Positions 1-11,094 are shown, counted from the stretch's first letter. The stretch: DNA of 64,000 bases from Phycisphaeraceae bacterium (GCA_019454185.1 CP075368.1:1488001-1552000); one strand, 5' to 3'. Notes: generated by a model from the letters alone, not told the origin. Numbers and translations are program-made.

Positions 1-1
1 C

Positions 2-1483
2 ATGAAGGCCACGCACATGCTCGCAATGTCGGTCTTGTCCATGATGGCTTCGATGGGGATGCACGCTTCGGCCGCGACCCACCTCTCAGAAGGCACTGCG
101 ACGGTCCAGCCCAAACAAACACCTCCTCCATCGAACCAGGCAAAGCCGATGGCGACGGTCGAGTTTGCAGAGAGTCTTTACAGGATCGAATCGATCGGTC
201 TTACCATGCAGTTGCCGGCGGGCTCGACGACGCAGTTGACCCGTGACGGGAGCAAGGTGACTGCACGGGTGCTCGCGCCTGATCAGACATGGATCATCAA
301 CATAGAGAGCCGCGAAACGACGAGCCAGCGTCCGCTCTCGACGGTCGTTGACGCGATCCGGGATCAGATTTTGGGCTCCGTGGGTGTGTTGAACTCTGAC
401 GGCACGGTCGCGAGAACGATGGGGCGCGTCATCGATCGCCAGCAGGGACTCTCGCTGAAGGGGGGGCCTGCCGAGCGTGTGTACGTTCAGGTGCCGGGCC
501 CATCCGGCCCGGCCTCGGTGAAGGGTTACACGGTCTTCAATCCGCAACCCGAGCGATACATCACATTCGAGTTGCTCACGCCGGAGCCGGCCTTTGCGCA
601 GGTGAGACCGCTGTACGAGACGGTCATCGCGACAGTGGCGTTTGAAGACCCAAGCCGCCTGAGTGCGGCGCGCCAAGCGGCTGTGGCGATGGGCGTCCAA
701 CTCATGTCGCAGATGACGCTTGACGACTATCGCGGCGTGATCGAGCGATATTCGCCGAAGGGGAAGCCGCGTTGGGACAGGTTATTTGCGCCATCTCCGG
801 TCGGGTCGGATGATCAGGAGCTTGGGTATAAGCGAATCACGGCTTGGGTCGGCCAGCGCGGAGAGTTGGATTCGAGCCGCGAGAAGGCGCGCTGGCGGAG
901 CGCGGATCGCCAGTCTGGCTACCTCCTGAAACTGGAGGCACGGGTTCTTGATGGGAGTGGTATTTACGATACGGTGAGCATGTTCTTCCTTTCGGAAGAC
1001 AGGGCCTCAGAGGCGTGGCTGATCCGCAGTTCGAGGCGAGAAGGTGGCGTCGTCGCGACATGGACCGAGACTGGTGCTCGTGAGGGGTCGAGCATGACTG
1101 TGCGGATCGATCCGCCGGATGGGCAGAGCCAGACGATCAAGCCGAGCATCGAGGGCGAGGGATATCTGAGCCGTCTCGAGGCCGTGCTGCTGCCTGATCT
1201 TCTCATGAACAAGCGGATCCCCGCCGAGTACGGCTTCTACACATACCAGTCTGAGAGCGGCTCGATCAGACTCCGGCGTGATGTGCTGGAACAGCCGGAG
1301 GATCGGTCTGGGCTGTGGGTGCTGACGACGAGACTCAACGATGACAGCCCTGCACAGGTGACATCGATGAATGAACGAGGGGACCTGATTCGCTCGATGC
1401 TATCCGAGGGGCGTGTGTGGGAGCCGACGCAGCTGGACCGGCTTGTTTCGCTGTGGCGACGGGCAGGCCTCCCGATGGACTGA
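2..1483 (+). CDS. secreted protein of unknown function
   Basis: A 493-residue open frame beginning with ATG at the extreme left edge. The first 24 residues form a signal peptide (Lys at position 2, a Met/Leu-rich core, an Ala-Ser-Ala-Ala cleavage region), so the product is probably periplasmic or surface-exposed. The rest is soluble, with no further membrane segment and no catalytic motif that I recognise. The upstream ribosome site lies outside the window, so an earlier start cannot be excluded, although the signal peptide fits this one. It ends about 100 bases before the M28 peptidase gene on the same strand, so the two may be co-transcribed. Confidence 0.7.
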   Translation: MKATHMLAMSVLSMMASMGMHASAATHLSEGTATVQPKQTPPPSNQAKPMATVEFAESLYRIESIGLTMQLPAGSTTQLTRDGSKVTARVLAPDQTWIINIESRETTSQRPLSTVVDAIRDQILGSVGVLNSDGTVARTMGRVIDRQQGLSLKGGPAERVYVQVPGPSGPASVKGYTVFNPQPERYITFELLTPEPAFAQVRPLYETVIATVAFEDPSRLSAARQAAVAMGVQLMSQMTLDDYRGVIERYSPKGKPRWDRLFAPSPVGSDDQELGYKRITAWVGQRGELDSSREKARWRSADRQSGYLLKLEARVLDGSGIYDTVSMFFLSEDRASEAWLIRSSRREGGVVATWTETGAREGSSMTVRIDPPDGQSQTIKPSIEGEGYLSRLEAVLLPDLLMNKRIPAEYGFYTYQSESGSIRLRRDVLEQPEDRSGLWVLTTRLNDDSPAQVTSMNERGDLIRSMLSEGRVWEPTQLDRLVSLWRRAGLPMD

Positions 1484-1579
1484 GTCCAGCCGGGCTTTGC
1501 AGGCGAGAAACCCCAGGGGTGGGACATCGGTATGCTGTCCACCCGGCCATACCGGCCCTACGCGGAGGTTCACGCCAAC

Positions 1580-3562
1580 ATGAAGCATCTTGCACGACGT
1601 CTGACCCCCACTCTTGCGATCGCACTGCTCGCCGGCCTGACGGCCTGTTCAGGGGGTGGTTCACAACGAACAGACACTGCCGCGGGCGCGCCAGCGGGCG
1701 TGAAGCCGCCGATGTCCCGGCCATATGCCGTGATTGATGGGAAACCGACCGAGGTTCCCAAGATCCCGATGGGCGACCAAGCGACCATCGCTCGGATCAT
1801 CGATGAGGGGATGAACCGCAACCAGGTGATGGACCACCTGACGTATATGACGAAGACCATCGGCCCTCGCTTGACCGGCTCGACGAGCATGGAAGCGGCT
1901 AACCGCTGGACTGCAGATCAGTTCAGATCATGGGGCCTCACGAACGTCACGCTCGATCAGTGGGGCGAGGTGTCGATGCGGTTCGACCGAGGCCCATCCT
2001 CGGCGAGGGTGATGCTGAGGCGTGAGCGAGAGGTTCGACCAGAGGGGGGCTCGCCTCGTGTCGAAGTTGAGTACGACAGCGTGCGCGAGATGCAGTTCTC
2101 ATGGCTCGCTTGGGCTCCGGGAACGAACGGGGCGGTCCGCGCACCGGTGGTTCGCCTGCCGAAGGATCAGGCCGAGTTTGATGCTGTGAAGGATCAGATC
2201 GCTGGCTCGTGGATTCTGATTCCGAGCAATCGTGAGACTCGACGGGGTATCCGGGGCGTCGGTGGCCAGATGGGCGACCGTCACCAGCTTTTCAAGGACA
2301 TCCGTGCGAAGCAGGCGGGCGTTGTGACGGCTGATGCCGCGTCCGGCGACCGCTTTGAAGGGACGCTTTCGGGCGCGAATCTGCCCGAGGGCGGCGTTCC
2401 GATCAGCATCACCATCAACGGAACTGACGTGAGCGTGAGCGTGCGCCGGTTCCACACGGGCCCAGCGACCAACGTGACGGTCAGCGGCGACACGATCTCA
2501 TTCGACTGGGTCTCTCCTTCGGGCACGTCGGCATACACGCTCACGCGCAGCGGGCTGAAACTCGCCGGCAAGGCGGCGAGCGCGGCCGGGGAGTCCGTAG
2601 TCGAGGCCTCGATGCCGGATCCGGCGGCGGCTCCGGACGTGCTTGAACAGGTGCTGGCACTGAACCCCGCCGGCTTCCTCGGCACCTCGCGTGACGAGCG
2701 TGTGTGGACGACTTCCGCGCGTGGCTGGCGCGAGCTCACGCTCGACAGGATCGGGCGCGACACGGAGTATGCGATCCGCCAGTCGGATTACGACTTCATC
2801 AACTCTCGCGTGTTCGACGGGATTCCGATCGAGGTCGAGATCAACGCCAAGGCGACGTTCACTCCTGGTCCGATCCCGGTGTACAACACGATCGCGGAGA
2901 TTCGCGGGACGGAGTTCCCTGACGAGGTGGTGATCATCTCGGCGCACCTTGATTCATGGGACGGTCCGGGTTCTGAGGGAACGCTTGACAACGGAACCGG
3001 CTCGGCAGTCACGCTCGAGGCGGCGCGAATCCTGATGGCGGTCGGCGCCAAGCCGAAGCGGACCATCCGCTTCATTCTCTGGACGGGCGAGGAGCAGGGC
3101 CTGCTCGGCTCTCGCTCGTATGTCGATCGCATCAAGTACGAGTGGCCGAAGATCTCAGCAGTATTCGTCGACGACGGCGGCACGAACTACCAGGGTGGTG
3201 CCCCGGTTACCAACAGCATGGCTGACATGATGGCAGCGGCGACCGCGCCGACGAACGGGCTCTTCTACGACGATGTCGAGAAGAAGTGGATGGATGTGAA
3301 CATCCGTCGCGTGGGGGACACGCTTCCCCGGGGCGGCGGCTCTGACCACGCGTCGTTCAACGCGGTCGGGATTCCCGGGTTCTTCTGGGACGAGGTCGGC
3401 CGCTCGGACTACCAGTACGGCTGGCACACACAGAACGACAAGCTCGACCTTGCGATTCCTGAGTACCTGGTGCAATCCGCGACCAATGCCGCGATAACGG
3501 CGTACAACCTCGCGTGCGCCCCGACGCTTCTGCCGCGGGTGCAGCAGGAGGGATCAAACTGA
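1580..3562 (+). CDS. M28 family zinc peptidase, lipoprotein
   Basis: Predicted 660-residue aminopeptidase-type hydrolase. I chose the ATG at 1580 over an upstream in-frame ATG at 1532. It follows GGAGG (1564-1568) by 11 bases and opens with a lipoprotein signal (Lys/Arg head, LTAC lipobox near residue 22), so the enzyme is probably lipid-anchored in the envelope. The M28 zinc-site pattern is in the C-terminal third: SAHLDSW (His near residue 456), DNGTGS, WTGEEQGLLG with paired Glu, and GGSDHASF with a late His. A protease-associated insert probably lies before the catalytic core. M28 enzymes remove N-terminal amino acids with a dinuclear zinc centre. The exact substrate is unknown. Confidence 0.9.
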   Translation: MKHLARRLTPTLAIALLAGLTACSGGGSQRTDTAAGAPAGVKPPMSRPYAVIDGKPTEVPKIPMGDQATIARIIDEGMNRNQVMDHLTYMTKTIGPRLTGSTSMEAANRWTADQFRSWGLTNVTLDQWGEVSMRFDRGPSSARVMLRREREVRPEGGSPRVEVEYDSVREMQFSWLAWAPGTNGAVRAPVVRLPKDQAEFDAVKDQIAGSWILIPSNRETRRGIRGVGGQMGDRHQLFKDIRAKQAGVVTADAASGDRFEGTLSGANLPEGGVPISITINGTDVSVSVRRFHTGPATNVTVSGDTISFDWVSPSGTSAYTLTRSGLKLAGKAASAAGESVVEASMPDPAAAPDVLEQVLALNPAGFLGTSRDERVWTTSARGWRELTLDRIGRDTEYAIRQSDYDFINSRVFDGIPIEVEINAKATFTPGPIPVYNTIAEIRGTEFPDEVVIISAHLDSWDGPGSEGTLDNGTGSAVTLEAARILMAVGAKPKRTIRFILWTGEEQGLLGSRSYVDRIKYEWPKISAVFVDDGGTNYQGGAPVTNSMADMMAAATAPTNGLFYDDVEKKWMDVNIRRVGDTLPRGGGSDHASFNAVGIPGFFWDEVGRSDYQYGWHTQNDKLDLAIPEYLVQSATNAAITAYNLACAPTLLPRVQQEGSN

Positions 3563-3599
3563 GCGATTTGGCGGCTGCGCGGCGCGATCTGTGAGTTTC

Positions 3600-3632
3600 A
3601 CCGGCCCCGGCAGATTGCCGGGGCCGGTTTGC
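3600..3632 (+). terminator. perfect 13-bp hairpin after the peptidase gene
   Basis: ACCGGCCCCGGCA (3600-3612) and its exact complement TGCCGGGGCCGGT (3616-3628) are separated by three bases and followed by TTTGCTT. It lies 37 bases past the M28 stop and before ruvB, so it is a good intrinsic terminator candidate on the plus strand. The short T run makes strength uncertain. Confidence 0.7.
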
Positions 3633-3674
3633 TTCCGGAGTTCGCTACACTGTGAAAGATTGGAGTAACACGCC

Positions 3675-4736
3675 TTGGCGACGGAACGCCTCATCTCGCC
3701 CCAAGAGTCCCGTCCCGACGAGGAGCAGGCGAACGTTGCGTTGCGCCCCCGCTCGATGGAGGAATACACCGGGCAGCAGGACCTGATCCGCCGGCTTCAG
3801 ATCGCAATCAAGGCGGCACGGGGGCGGAACGAGCCGGCAGAGCACGTGCTGCTTCATGGTCCGCCCGGACTGGGCAAGACCACGCTCGCGCATGTGATCG
3901 CGAAAGAGATGGGGACCCGACTGACCGTGACATCCGGCCCTGCGCTTGCCAAGGGGACGGATCTCGTCGCGGCTCTGACCCGCCTCCAGCAGGGGGACGT
4001 GCTGTTCATCGACGAGATCCACCGGCTTCCGGTCGCGGTTGAGGAGTTCGTGTACCCGGCGATGGAGGACTATCGGATCGACGTGACGGTTGACTCGGGG
4101 ATCAACGCCAGGACGGTCCAGATCTCTTGTAAGCCGTTCACGCTGATCGGGGCGACGACGCGTGCGGGGCTCCTGAGTTCGCCTTTGCGATCGCGGTTCG
4201 GCATCGTTCACCATTTGCAGTATTACAGCGTGGACGAGCTGCTGAGCATCCTGGCACGGTCGTGCCGCCTGCTGACGCTTCGGGTTGCGGAACCGGACGC
4301 GCTGTCGCTGATCGCATCCAGATCTCGCGGCACACCCCGTATCGCGAATCGGCTGCTTCGTCGGGTTCGTGATTACGCACAGGTCGAGGGGGACGGCACG
4401 ATCACGGTGGGCAGCGTTGAGCGTGCACTGGCGATCGAGGCGATCGATCACCTCGGCCTGGACGAGTTGGATCGCTCTTTCCTGCGGACGATCGGCACGA
4501 CCTATAGCGGCGGCCCTGTCGGACTGGAGACGATCGCGGCAACCATGAACGAGGATGCGGGCACGCTCGAGGATGTCGTTGAGCCGTACCTGCTTCAGAT
4601 CGGCTTTCTGGCTCGCACGCGGCGGGGTCGTGCGCTGACGCGGGCGGCGGCGGAGCACCTTGGCCTGCCTCTGAGCGTGGCGGCCGCGACAGATCCGACG
4701 CTGTTCGGCGAGGGGACTCAGGGATCGCGGAGCTGA
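3675..4736 (+). CDS. ruvB: Holliday junction branch-migration ATPase RuvB
   Basis: 353 residues, close to the usual RuvB length. The Walker A segment PPGLGKTTLA is near residue 62 and Walker B is FIDEIHRL. The sensor region TTRAGLLSSPLRSRFGI is typical of RuvB, and the C-terminal winged-helix part contains TYSGGPVGLETIA. RuvB drives branch migration at Holliday junctions with RuvA, and RuvC cuts the junction; neither partner gene is adjacent here. The start is a TTG at 3675 with GGAG at 3662-3665 and a 9-base spacer. The gene stands alone after the hairpin at 3600 and converges with the glycosyltransferase gene. Confidence 0.95.
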   Translation: MATERLISPQESRPDEEQANVALRPRSMEEYTGQQDLIRRLQIAIKAARGRNEPAEHVLLHGPPGLGKTTLAHVIAKEMGTRLTVTSGPALAKGTDLVAALTRLQQGDVLFIDEIHRLPVAVEEFVYPAMEDYRIDVTVDSGINARTVQISCKPFTLIGATTRAGLLSSPLRSRFGIVHHLQYYSVDELLSILARSCRLLTLRVAEPDALSLIASRSRGTPRIANRLLRRVRDYAQVEGDGTITVGSVERALAIEAIDHLGLDELDRSFLRTIGTTYSGGPVGLETIAATMNEDAGTLEDVVEPYLLQIGFLARTRRGRALTRAAAEHLGLPLSVAAATDPTLFGEGTQGSRS

Positions 4737-4761
4737 GCGACGCACGTGCCGGGGTGGACGA

Positions 4762-6249
4762 TCAGCCGCCGCTGGGAATCGGGCTCCAGACGGCGTCTTC
4801 TGTGAGTCGCGTGAGGGTCAGCATTCTGGCTCGAAAGACGACATGCTCGCCCGGTCCGGGCTTCAGGCCGTCGTGATCGTGGTAGATGATGAGGGCTCCT
4901 CCGGGTGGAACGGCGATGATCTCGCCCTGGCGATTTCTCGTTGTTGCGGGCCACTTCCCGGTTTCTAGGTATATCCGAGAGCCACGATGCCCGATCATCG
5001 CTCCTTGCCAGATGTCGGGATTGCCCTCAGATTCCAGGTACGCGAAGAGCTCTGTCCACTGCGGATCGGGGGGGTTCTGGACTCTGATGGGCAGGAACGC
5101 GAAGATGCAAGCTGCCAGCGGCATCGCCCAGATGCCGTGCCGCTCTACGCCCTTCAAGAGTGAGCGAATCGCCGGGCGCGACCGGTACGCGAGCCACGCG
5201 CCGACCGGAATCGCGAGTGTGGGGTAGAGCACGAGCGCGTAGCGATCCCTCCGGTCTGGAAAGACGCTGAGGAGGGCGAGCCAGGCAAGGGTCCAGATCG
5301 CGGCGCAGATGAGCAGACGTGCATCGCCTCCGATCCGACGCCTGCGGATCGTTGCGCCGAAGCAGCAGGCGATGGGAATGAGCCAGGGCCAGTAGCCAGC
5401 GAGAATCTTCCCGAGATAGAACCACCACCGGCCAACGCCTCCTTCATTGACGACGGAGCCGCCCGAGGCGCGATCCGCGATCTCCGCGCCGAAGTACTGG
5501 GCAACGAACGCTTCGCCGTGGATGGCCTGCATGGCCAGATGCCAGGGGGCTGCGACGAGCAGGGCTGAGGCGAGGGTGAGGAGCAACCACGGGATCAGGC
5601 GGCCTTTGCGACAGAGAAGGAGCATGATCGCGAGCATCGGTATTGCCGCGAGACCAACAAGGGGCTTGCAGAGCAACGCGAGACCGATGGGGAGCCCCGA
5701 GAGAGCGATCGCAACAACTGCCCGCCTGCGGTGGGTGGTTGTGATTGCACCGACGAGGAAACGGAGCGCGATCAGCAAGAAGGCGGCCTGCCACATGTCG
5801 AGTGAGATCTCGCGTGTGCGCCGGAAGAACTCGTAGGTCAAGGAGAGCGTGAGCCCGGCCCAGAGCGCACCTCTCCGGGACATGCCCGTGCGTGCGATCG
5901 AAACCGTGAGCAGAACGCAGAGAGCGGCTGCGGCGATGGTGCCGAGACGCGCGGTCCACGCGTTCGGCCCCATGAGATGCATGGGAAGGCCGATGATCCA
6001 GAAGACGAGGGGGGGTTTGTTGAAATACGGCACACCCGGCTCTGCGCCGAGCGTGAGCAGTTCGCCAGTTCGCCATGCCTGCACTCCGATCGCGGCGTAC
6101 CAACCGGAGTCGCTTCTCATCCAGTCGCCGTCGGAGAGGTGCGGGAGCGTGACGGCGAGCAGGGCCACGATGGGAAGCAGCCACACCCGTGCTCGCAGCC
6201 ACCGATGAGCGGCACGCCAGCGGATGCGGGTTCGTTCCGGTGAGGACAT
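4762..6249 (-). CDS. ArnT/PMT-type membrane glycosyltransferase (GT39/GT83-like)
   Basis: 495 residues with about ten hydrophobic segments. The first loop after TM1 carries LSDGDWMRSDSGWYAAIG and then GVPYFNKPPLVFWIIGLP, the conserved pattern of the ArnT/dolichyl-phosphate-mannose mannosyltransferase family. These enzymes transfer a sugar from an undecaprenyl-phosphate carrier to lipid A or protein on the periplasmic side. The acceptor and sugar cannot be read from sequence. It starts 9 bases after the stop of the zinc-ribbon gene and probably shares its transcript. Confidence 0.8.
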   Translation of the reverse strand: MSSPERTRIRWRAAHRWLRARVWLLPIVALLAVTLPHLSDGDWMRSDSGWYAAIGVQAWRTGELLTLGAEPGVPYFNKPPLVFWIIGLPMHLMGPNAWTARLGTIAAAALCVLLTVSIARTGMSRRGALWAGLTLSLTYEFFRRTREISLDMWQAAFLLIALRFLVGAITTTHRRRAVVAIALSGLPIGLALLCKPLVGLAAIPMLAIMLLLCRKGRLIPWLLLTLASALLVAAPWHLAMQAIHGEAFVAQYFGAEIADRASGGSVVNEGGVGRWWFYLGKILAGYWPWLIPIACCFGATIRRRRIGGDARLLICAAIWTLAWLALLSVFPDRRDRYALVLYPTLAIPVGAWLAYRSRPAIRSLLKGVERHGIWAMPLAACIFAFLPIRVQNPPDPQWTELFAYLESEGNPDIWQGAMIGHRGSRIYLETGKWPATTRNRQGEIIAVPPGGALIIYHDHDGLKPGPGEHVVFRARMLTLTRLTEDAVWSPIPSGG

Positions 6250-6258
6250 CGAGCGTGC

Positions 6259-7014
6259 TCAGCGCTTCGCGGGCTGCATCGCGCTGGTCGCGGCCTCGTC
6301 CATGTAGAGGATGCACTGGCACGAGACGCAGCGCGTGATGGTGCCGTGTGTCATGAGCCGGTTCACGATCTCAACGGGGATGCTCATCATGCATGAGCCG
6401 CAGTTGAACTCGTGGCGTTTGCGATCCTGGACCTCAACCGGGGCCATCGACTCGTCCTCACGCCGGGCGTAGAGCGCCTGGTAGTCGCTCAGAACGGTTG
6501 TGGGAACCTCGGCAACGAGTGCCTCGCGCTCTTTCTTGAGCTGCTCGACTCGTTCGCGGATCTCGTCGGCACGCTTGGTGCGTTCGTCGTCTGCGACAGA
6601 GCGGACCTTCTGGCGATCCTCGCGGTTGGTGTCGATCTCGGCGAGCTGGCCTTTGAGACCGTCGATCTGGGCCATCTGCTCGAGTGCGACGGTCTCGATC
6701 TTGGAGCGGTCCGCCTTGATTGTGTTGATCTCGGTGAGGAAAGCCTTGTATTCGCGATTCGTCTGAGCGGAGTTCATCTGGCCACGCAGGTGCTCGATGC
6801 GGGCATCGAGGCGCGACATCTCGCCCTCGTGGTTGGCGACGGTTGCCGCCAGTTGCTTGATCTGCGCCTCGATCGTGGACTTTCGCGAGCCGAGCTGCGT
6901 GAGCTGCTTCTCCTGCTCGCCGAGGAAGCGCTCGGCCGCTCTCAGACGAGACGTAAGCCCGCTGAGTTGCTTGTCCACCAGAAAGACTCTTAGAAGCTTG
7001 GCCGTCTCGCTCAT
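6259..7014 (-). CDS. CT398-type coiled-coil protein with C4 zinc ribbon
   Basis: 251 residues. Residues about 1-175 are heptad-rich and charged, a long antiparallel coiled coil. The C-terminus holds FNCGSCMMSIP and TRCVSCQCILY, four cysteines in two CxxC knuckles, matching the bacterial zf-RING_7/CT398 family. Homologues are conserved but poorly understood, with proposed links to sigma-54 and flagellar factors in Chlamydia. Here it sits between cdsA and the glycosyltransferase gene on the same strand. It is complete and the ATG start is unambiguous. Confidence 0.82.
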   Translation of the reverse strand: MSETAKLLRVFLVDKQLSGLTSRLRAAERFLGEQEKQLTQLGSRKSTIEAQIKQLAATVANHEGEMSRLDARIEHLRGQMNSAQTNREYKAFLTEINTIKADRSKIETVALEQMAQIDGLKGQLAEIDTNREDRQKVRSVADDERTKRADEIRERVEQLKKEREALVAEVPTTVLSDYQALYARREDESMAPVEVQDRKRHEFNCGSCMMSIPVEIVNRLMTHGTITRCVSCQCILYMDEAATSAMQPAKR

Positions 7015-7047
7015 CGACTGCTCCGCTCTTCAACCACGATAGTCTAT

Positions 7048-7965
7048 TCACTCGGGCGTCACGTGGTGTACGACCACGCGCAACCACCAATACGCCACTG
7101 GGGCAACCAGCAGCGGCGAATCGATCACATCCAGCATCCCCCCGAACCCCGGAAGGATCTTGCCGGCATCTTTGACGCCGGCATCACGCTTGAGAAGACT
7201 CGCCATCAGATCACCCATCTGGGCGACCAACGCGAACAAAACCCCTGCCAAGGCCCCCCACTGCCACGTCGGCATGGACGTATGTCCATATTCTCGAAGG
7301 ACTTCCACTCCGAATGCCCCAACCGCGGCTGAGAAGATCACACCTCCGACCAGCCCTTCCCACGTCTTGCCGGGGCTGAGCCAGGGGATGAGCTTGTGCT
7401 TGCCGATCGCCTTTCCGGTGAAATAGGCACCGATGTCGCAGCTCTTGGCTGTCACGAGGATCCAGAGGAGGATCCACGCGCTATGCTCGCGCCGGATCGC
7501 CGGAATGAACCCGAACATGAGCCCGAGATAGACAAAGGCCAGGAGGGTGCCGCCGGTTGCTGCGATGACGCCCTCGAACTTCTGACGCCTCGAGTAAAAG
7601 GCGAGCGAGATCACGAGCACGAGTGCGGCGGCGGACGAGACGATTGTTGCGCTGTGCTCGCCCTTGAACTCGGTCGGAACGAGGCAGGAGACCGCCAATC
7701 CGATCATCGCGGAAGCGCAGCAGAGGCGCATCGAGGCCTCGATGCCCTTGTCTCGCAGGATTTTGACGAGTTCACGAGCCGCGACAAAGCTGAGGGCGAG
7801 GACCACGATGAACACGACGACGCCCGGTGGGTAATCGCGGTGGCCCGGGAAGATCTGTCCGAGCCAGTCGGGCATCCTCTGGCGATCAAGCCAGCCGTCG
7901 AGCCATATGCCCCCTACGAGGAGCAGGATCAGGACGGGTCCCAGAAGGAGTCGTTGCTTCAACAA
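7048..7965 (-). CDS. cdsA: phosphatidate cytidylyltransferase CdsA
   Basis: Integral membrane enzyme that makes CDP-diacylglycerol from phosphatidate and CTP, the entry point of phospholipid synthesis. It has seven to eight hydrophobic segments. The family signature is in the C-terminal half: SCDIGAYFTGKAIGKHKL, SPGKTWEGLVGG, then SLLKRDAGVKDAGKILPGFG ending in a conserved Asp. The open frame extends upstream to a TTG at 8025, but that would overlap uppS by 67 bases and add a poorly hydrophobic lead. I prefer the paired TTG codons at 7965/7962, which overlap the uppS stop by only a few bases. Neither has a strong Shine-Dalgarno. It follows uppS, the usual pairing. Confidence 0.88.
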   Translation of the reverse strand: MLKQRLLLGPVLILLLVGGIWLDGWLDRQRMPDWLGQIFPGHRDYPPGVVVFIVVLALSFVAARELVKILRDKGIEASMRLCCASAMIGLAVSCLVPTEFKGEHSATIVSSAAALVLVISLAFYSRRQKFEGVIAATGGTLLAFVYLGLMFGFIPAIRREHSAWILLWILVTAKSCDIGAYFTGKAIGKHKLIPWLSPGKTWEGLVGGVIFSAAVGAFGVEVLREYGHTSMPTWQWGALAGVLFALVAQMGDLMASLLKRDAGVKDAGKILPGFGGMLDVIDSPLLVAPVAYWWLRVVVHHVTPE

Positions 7966-8743
7966 GGTTCGCGTGTACTCGATGCGAGCGGGTCCGGCAG
8001 CCCTCCGAACTTTCGCTGGCGGCAAGCATAGTCCCGGATTGCCGTGTGAAGATCGGACTCAGCAAAGTCCGGCCAGAGAGTTCGTGTGACGTGGATCTCC
8101 GCGTAGCTGATCTGCCAGAGCAGGAAGTTGCTCACTCGCATCTCCCCCGCTGTCCGGACGAGCAGATCGGGATCGGGGATATCGGGGGCGAAGAGGCGCG
8201 ACGCGAACACACGCTCATCGATCTCGCTGGAACGAACCAGGCCGGATTCCACGTCCTGAGCGAGGATGCGGGCGGCCCGGGCTATCTCTGCGCGTCCGGC
8301 GTAGTTGATGGCCAGCACAAGAGTTGGGCCGGTAACGTGTGCGGTTGCTTGCTCGACGTCTTCGAGAGCGTCTCTGACGGTGGACGGGAGCCCTTCTCGT
8401 TCACCGATCCAACGGACTCGGATGCCCTCTGCGACGAGGGAGTCTCGCTCTGCGCGGCAGTAGAGGACGCAGAGTTCCATCAGGGCGTCGATCTCTTCCT
8501 TCGGGCGGGTCCAGTTCTCTGCCGAGAACGAGTAGAGGGTCATGTATCGCACGCCAAGCGGCTTGCAGGCGGTGATGACCGCTCGAACAGACTTGGCTCC
8601 GGCGCGATGTCCCTCGGAGCGGGGCAGCCCACGTGCCTGTGCCCAGCGACCATTTCCGTCCATGATGATGGCTATGTGCCTCGGGATGCGATCCAGTGGA
8701 ACACCGGGCAATGGTGACGGAAGGGGCTCGGGCGAGCGGTGCA

Positions 8744-8744
<1 letters not shown>
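7959..8744 (-). CDS. uppS: isoprenyl (undecaprenyl) diphosphate synthase
   Basis: 261 residues from an ATG at 8744 whose first base is the last base of the purA stop (TGATG). The N-terminal IPRHIAIIMDGNGRWA is the cis-prenyltransferase signature with the catalytic Asp, and the C-terminal part has LLVRTAGEMRVSNFLLWQIS. The product is the C55 carrier used for peptidoglycan and surface sugars, which also serves the nearby glycosyltransferase. A longer frame to 8831 runs inside purA and is not supported. Order purA-uppS-cdsA with overlapping stops and starts indicates one transcript. Confidence 0.93.
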
Positions 8745-10210
<1,466 letters not shown>

Positions 10211-10247
10211 CTAAGCCCTGACGGGTGTGTGGCCGATCAGTGCGGTG

Positions 10248-10460
10248 ATGGGAGACGCTCACGTCAAGATCATGTGCCCGAGTCTGACCTGCCGAAAGGT
10301 CTTGTCTGTCCCTGCGATCGCGAGGGGGAAAACCGTTCGCTGCAAGTCGTGCGGAACGGTCATCCGGATACCGGAGAAGCCGGCTGCACAAGCGAAGCCA
10401 GCGGCACCGAAGGACGCAGCGGTCGTGCCATCCGGCAAGTCCAAGGACAAAGCGGCCTGA
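10248..10460 (+). CDS. small zinc-ribbon protein (MJ0042-like)
   Basis: About 70 residues. A CPSLTC knuckle and a later RCKSCGTVIRIPEK knuckle, 22 residues apart, form a zinc ribbon of the MJ0042/prokaryotic zinc-ribbon type, followed by an Ala/Lys/Pro-rich tail. Such short proteins are frequent in planctomycetes, often as N-terminal modules of larger signalling proteins; here it stands alone. The start is uncertain: GTG 10227, ATG 10248 and ATG 10272 are all in frame and none has a convincing ribosome site. It is divergent from purA. Confidence 0.6.
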   Translation: MGDAHVKIMCPSLTCRKVLSVPAIARGKTVRCKSCGTVIRIPEKPAAQAKPAAPKDAAVVPSGKSKDKAA

Positions 10461-10513
10461 TCGACCGTTCGTTCGGAGCTGAGAGCTGCGTCTGTGATTG
10501 CATCGTCGTGGCT

Positions 10514-11008
10514 TCAGAGTTTCGGCTGGCTGTCGTCGTCGTCATCCAGATCGAAATCAAAGCCGAACTCGCTGCTTCCCTCGTTTGCTTCGATGGATGT
10601 GGCCGCGACGCCGGGTTTCGACGAGACGGTCTTTGCGTCAGCCCCGGAGGGCGTGCGCTGACCCGGCACCGGCGCGGCCCCGAGCTGGCCTGCGTTCGGA
10701 TCGATCTCGTCCGGCTGGCCGTTGATGCGTACAACGAAGACGCACGGCCCTACGGCGAGAAGATCGCCGGGCTTCAACGCCTGTTCCACGATCTTCTGAC
10801 GGTTCACGAATGTACCGTTCGAGGACCCGAGGTCCCTGACACTCAGGCGTGTTCCATCGTTCACCAGCTCGCAGTGTTGTCTGGAGACGCTGCTGAGAGG
10901 GATACGGATCTGGCAGTCGTCGCGGCGACCGATCACGCTTTTGGCGCGATTCAGGGGCACCTCTCGCTTCTGCGAACCCGGACGGACAAGAATCAGACTC
11001 GTTTCCAC
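10514..11008 (-). CDS. FHA-domain protein
   Basis: About 164 residues. Residues 5-95 form a forkhead-associated domain with KSVIGRRDDCQIRIP, SSVSRQHCELV and VRDLGSSNGTFVN, i.e. the Gly-Arg, Ser-x-x-His and Ser-Asn-Gly phosphothreonine-binding motifs. The remainder is a disordered, acidic tail ending in a run of Asp. It probably binds a phosphorylated partner protein in the cytoplasm; no kinase is adjacent. I chose the GTG at 11008 because GGAGG lies 10 bases upstream; an upstream GTG at 11026 is in frame. It is divergent from hemW, and a second FHA domain occurs in the GspE-like protein near 34 kb. Confidence 0.82.
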   Translation of the reverse strand: METSLILVRPGSQKREVPLNRAKSVIGRRDDCQIRIPLSSVSRQHCELVNDGTRLSVRDLGSSNGTFVNRQKIVEQALKPGDLLAVGPCVFVVRINGQPDEIDPNAGQLGAAPVPGQRTPSGADAKTVSSKPGVAATSIEANEGSSEFGFDFDLDDDDDSQPKL

Positions 11009-11094
11009 CAGTCCACCCCCCTCCACGATGGAGGCATAAGGGAACCAACGGGCTCACAATTCCGCCCAAGCCGCTTACGACCGGACGCACGACG

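Noticed and set aside
3645..4745. 366-codon frame on the minus strand across ruvB
   Set aside because: It lies antisense to a clear RuvB gene, is Arg-rich with no motifs, and is a by-product of high GC.
5444..6322. 292-codon frame overlapping the glycosyltransferase gene
   Set aside because: Same strand, other frame; Arg/His-rich, no membrane helices, no family resemblance.
7966..8025. Upstream TTG start for cdsA at 8025
   Set aside because: It creates a 67-base overlap with uppS and adds a basic, non-conserved lead; the TTG at 7965 is more economical, although neither has a clear ribosome site.
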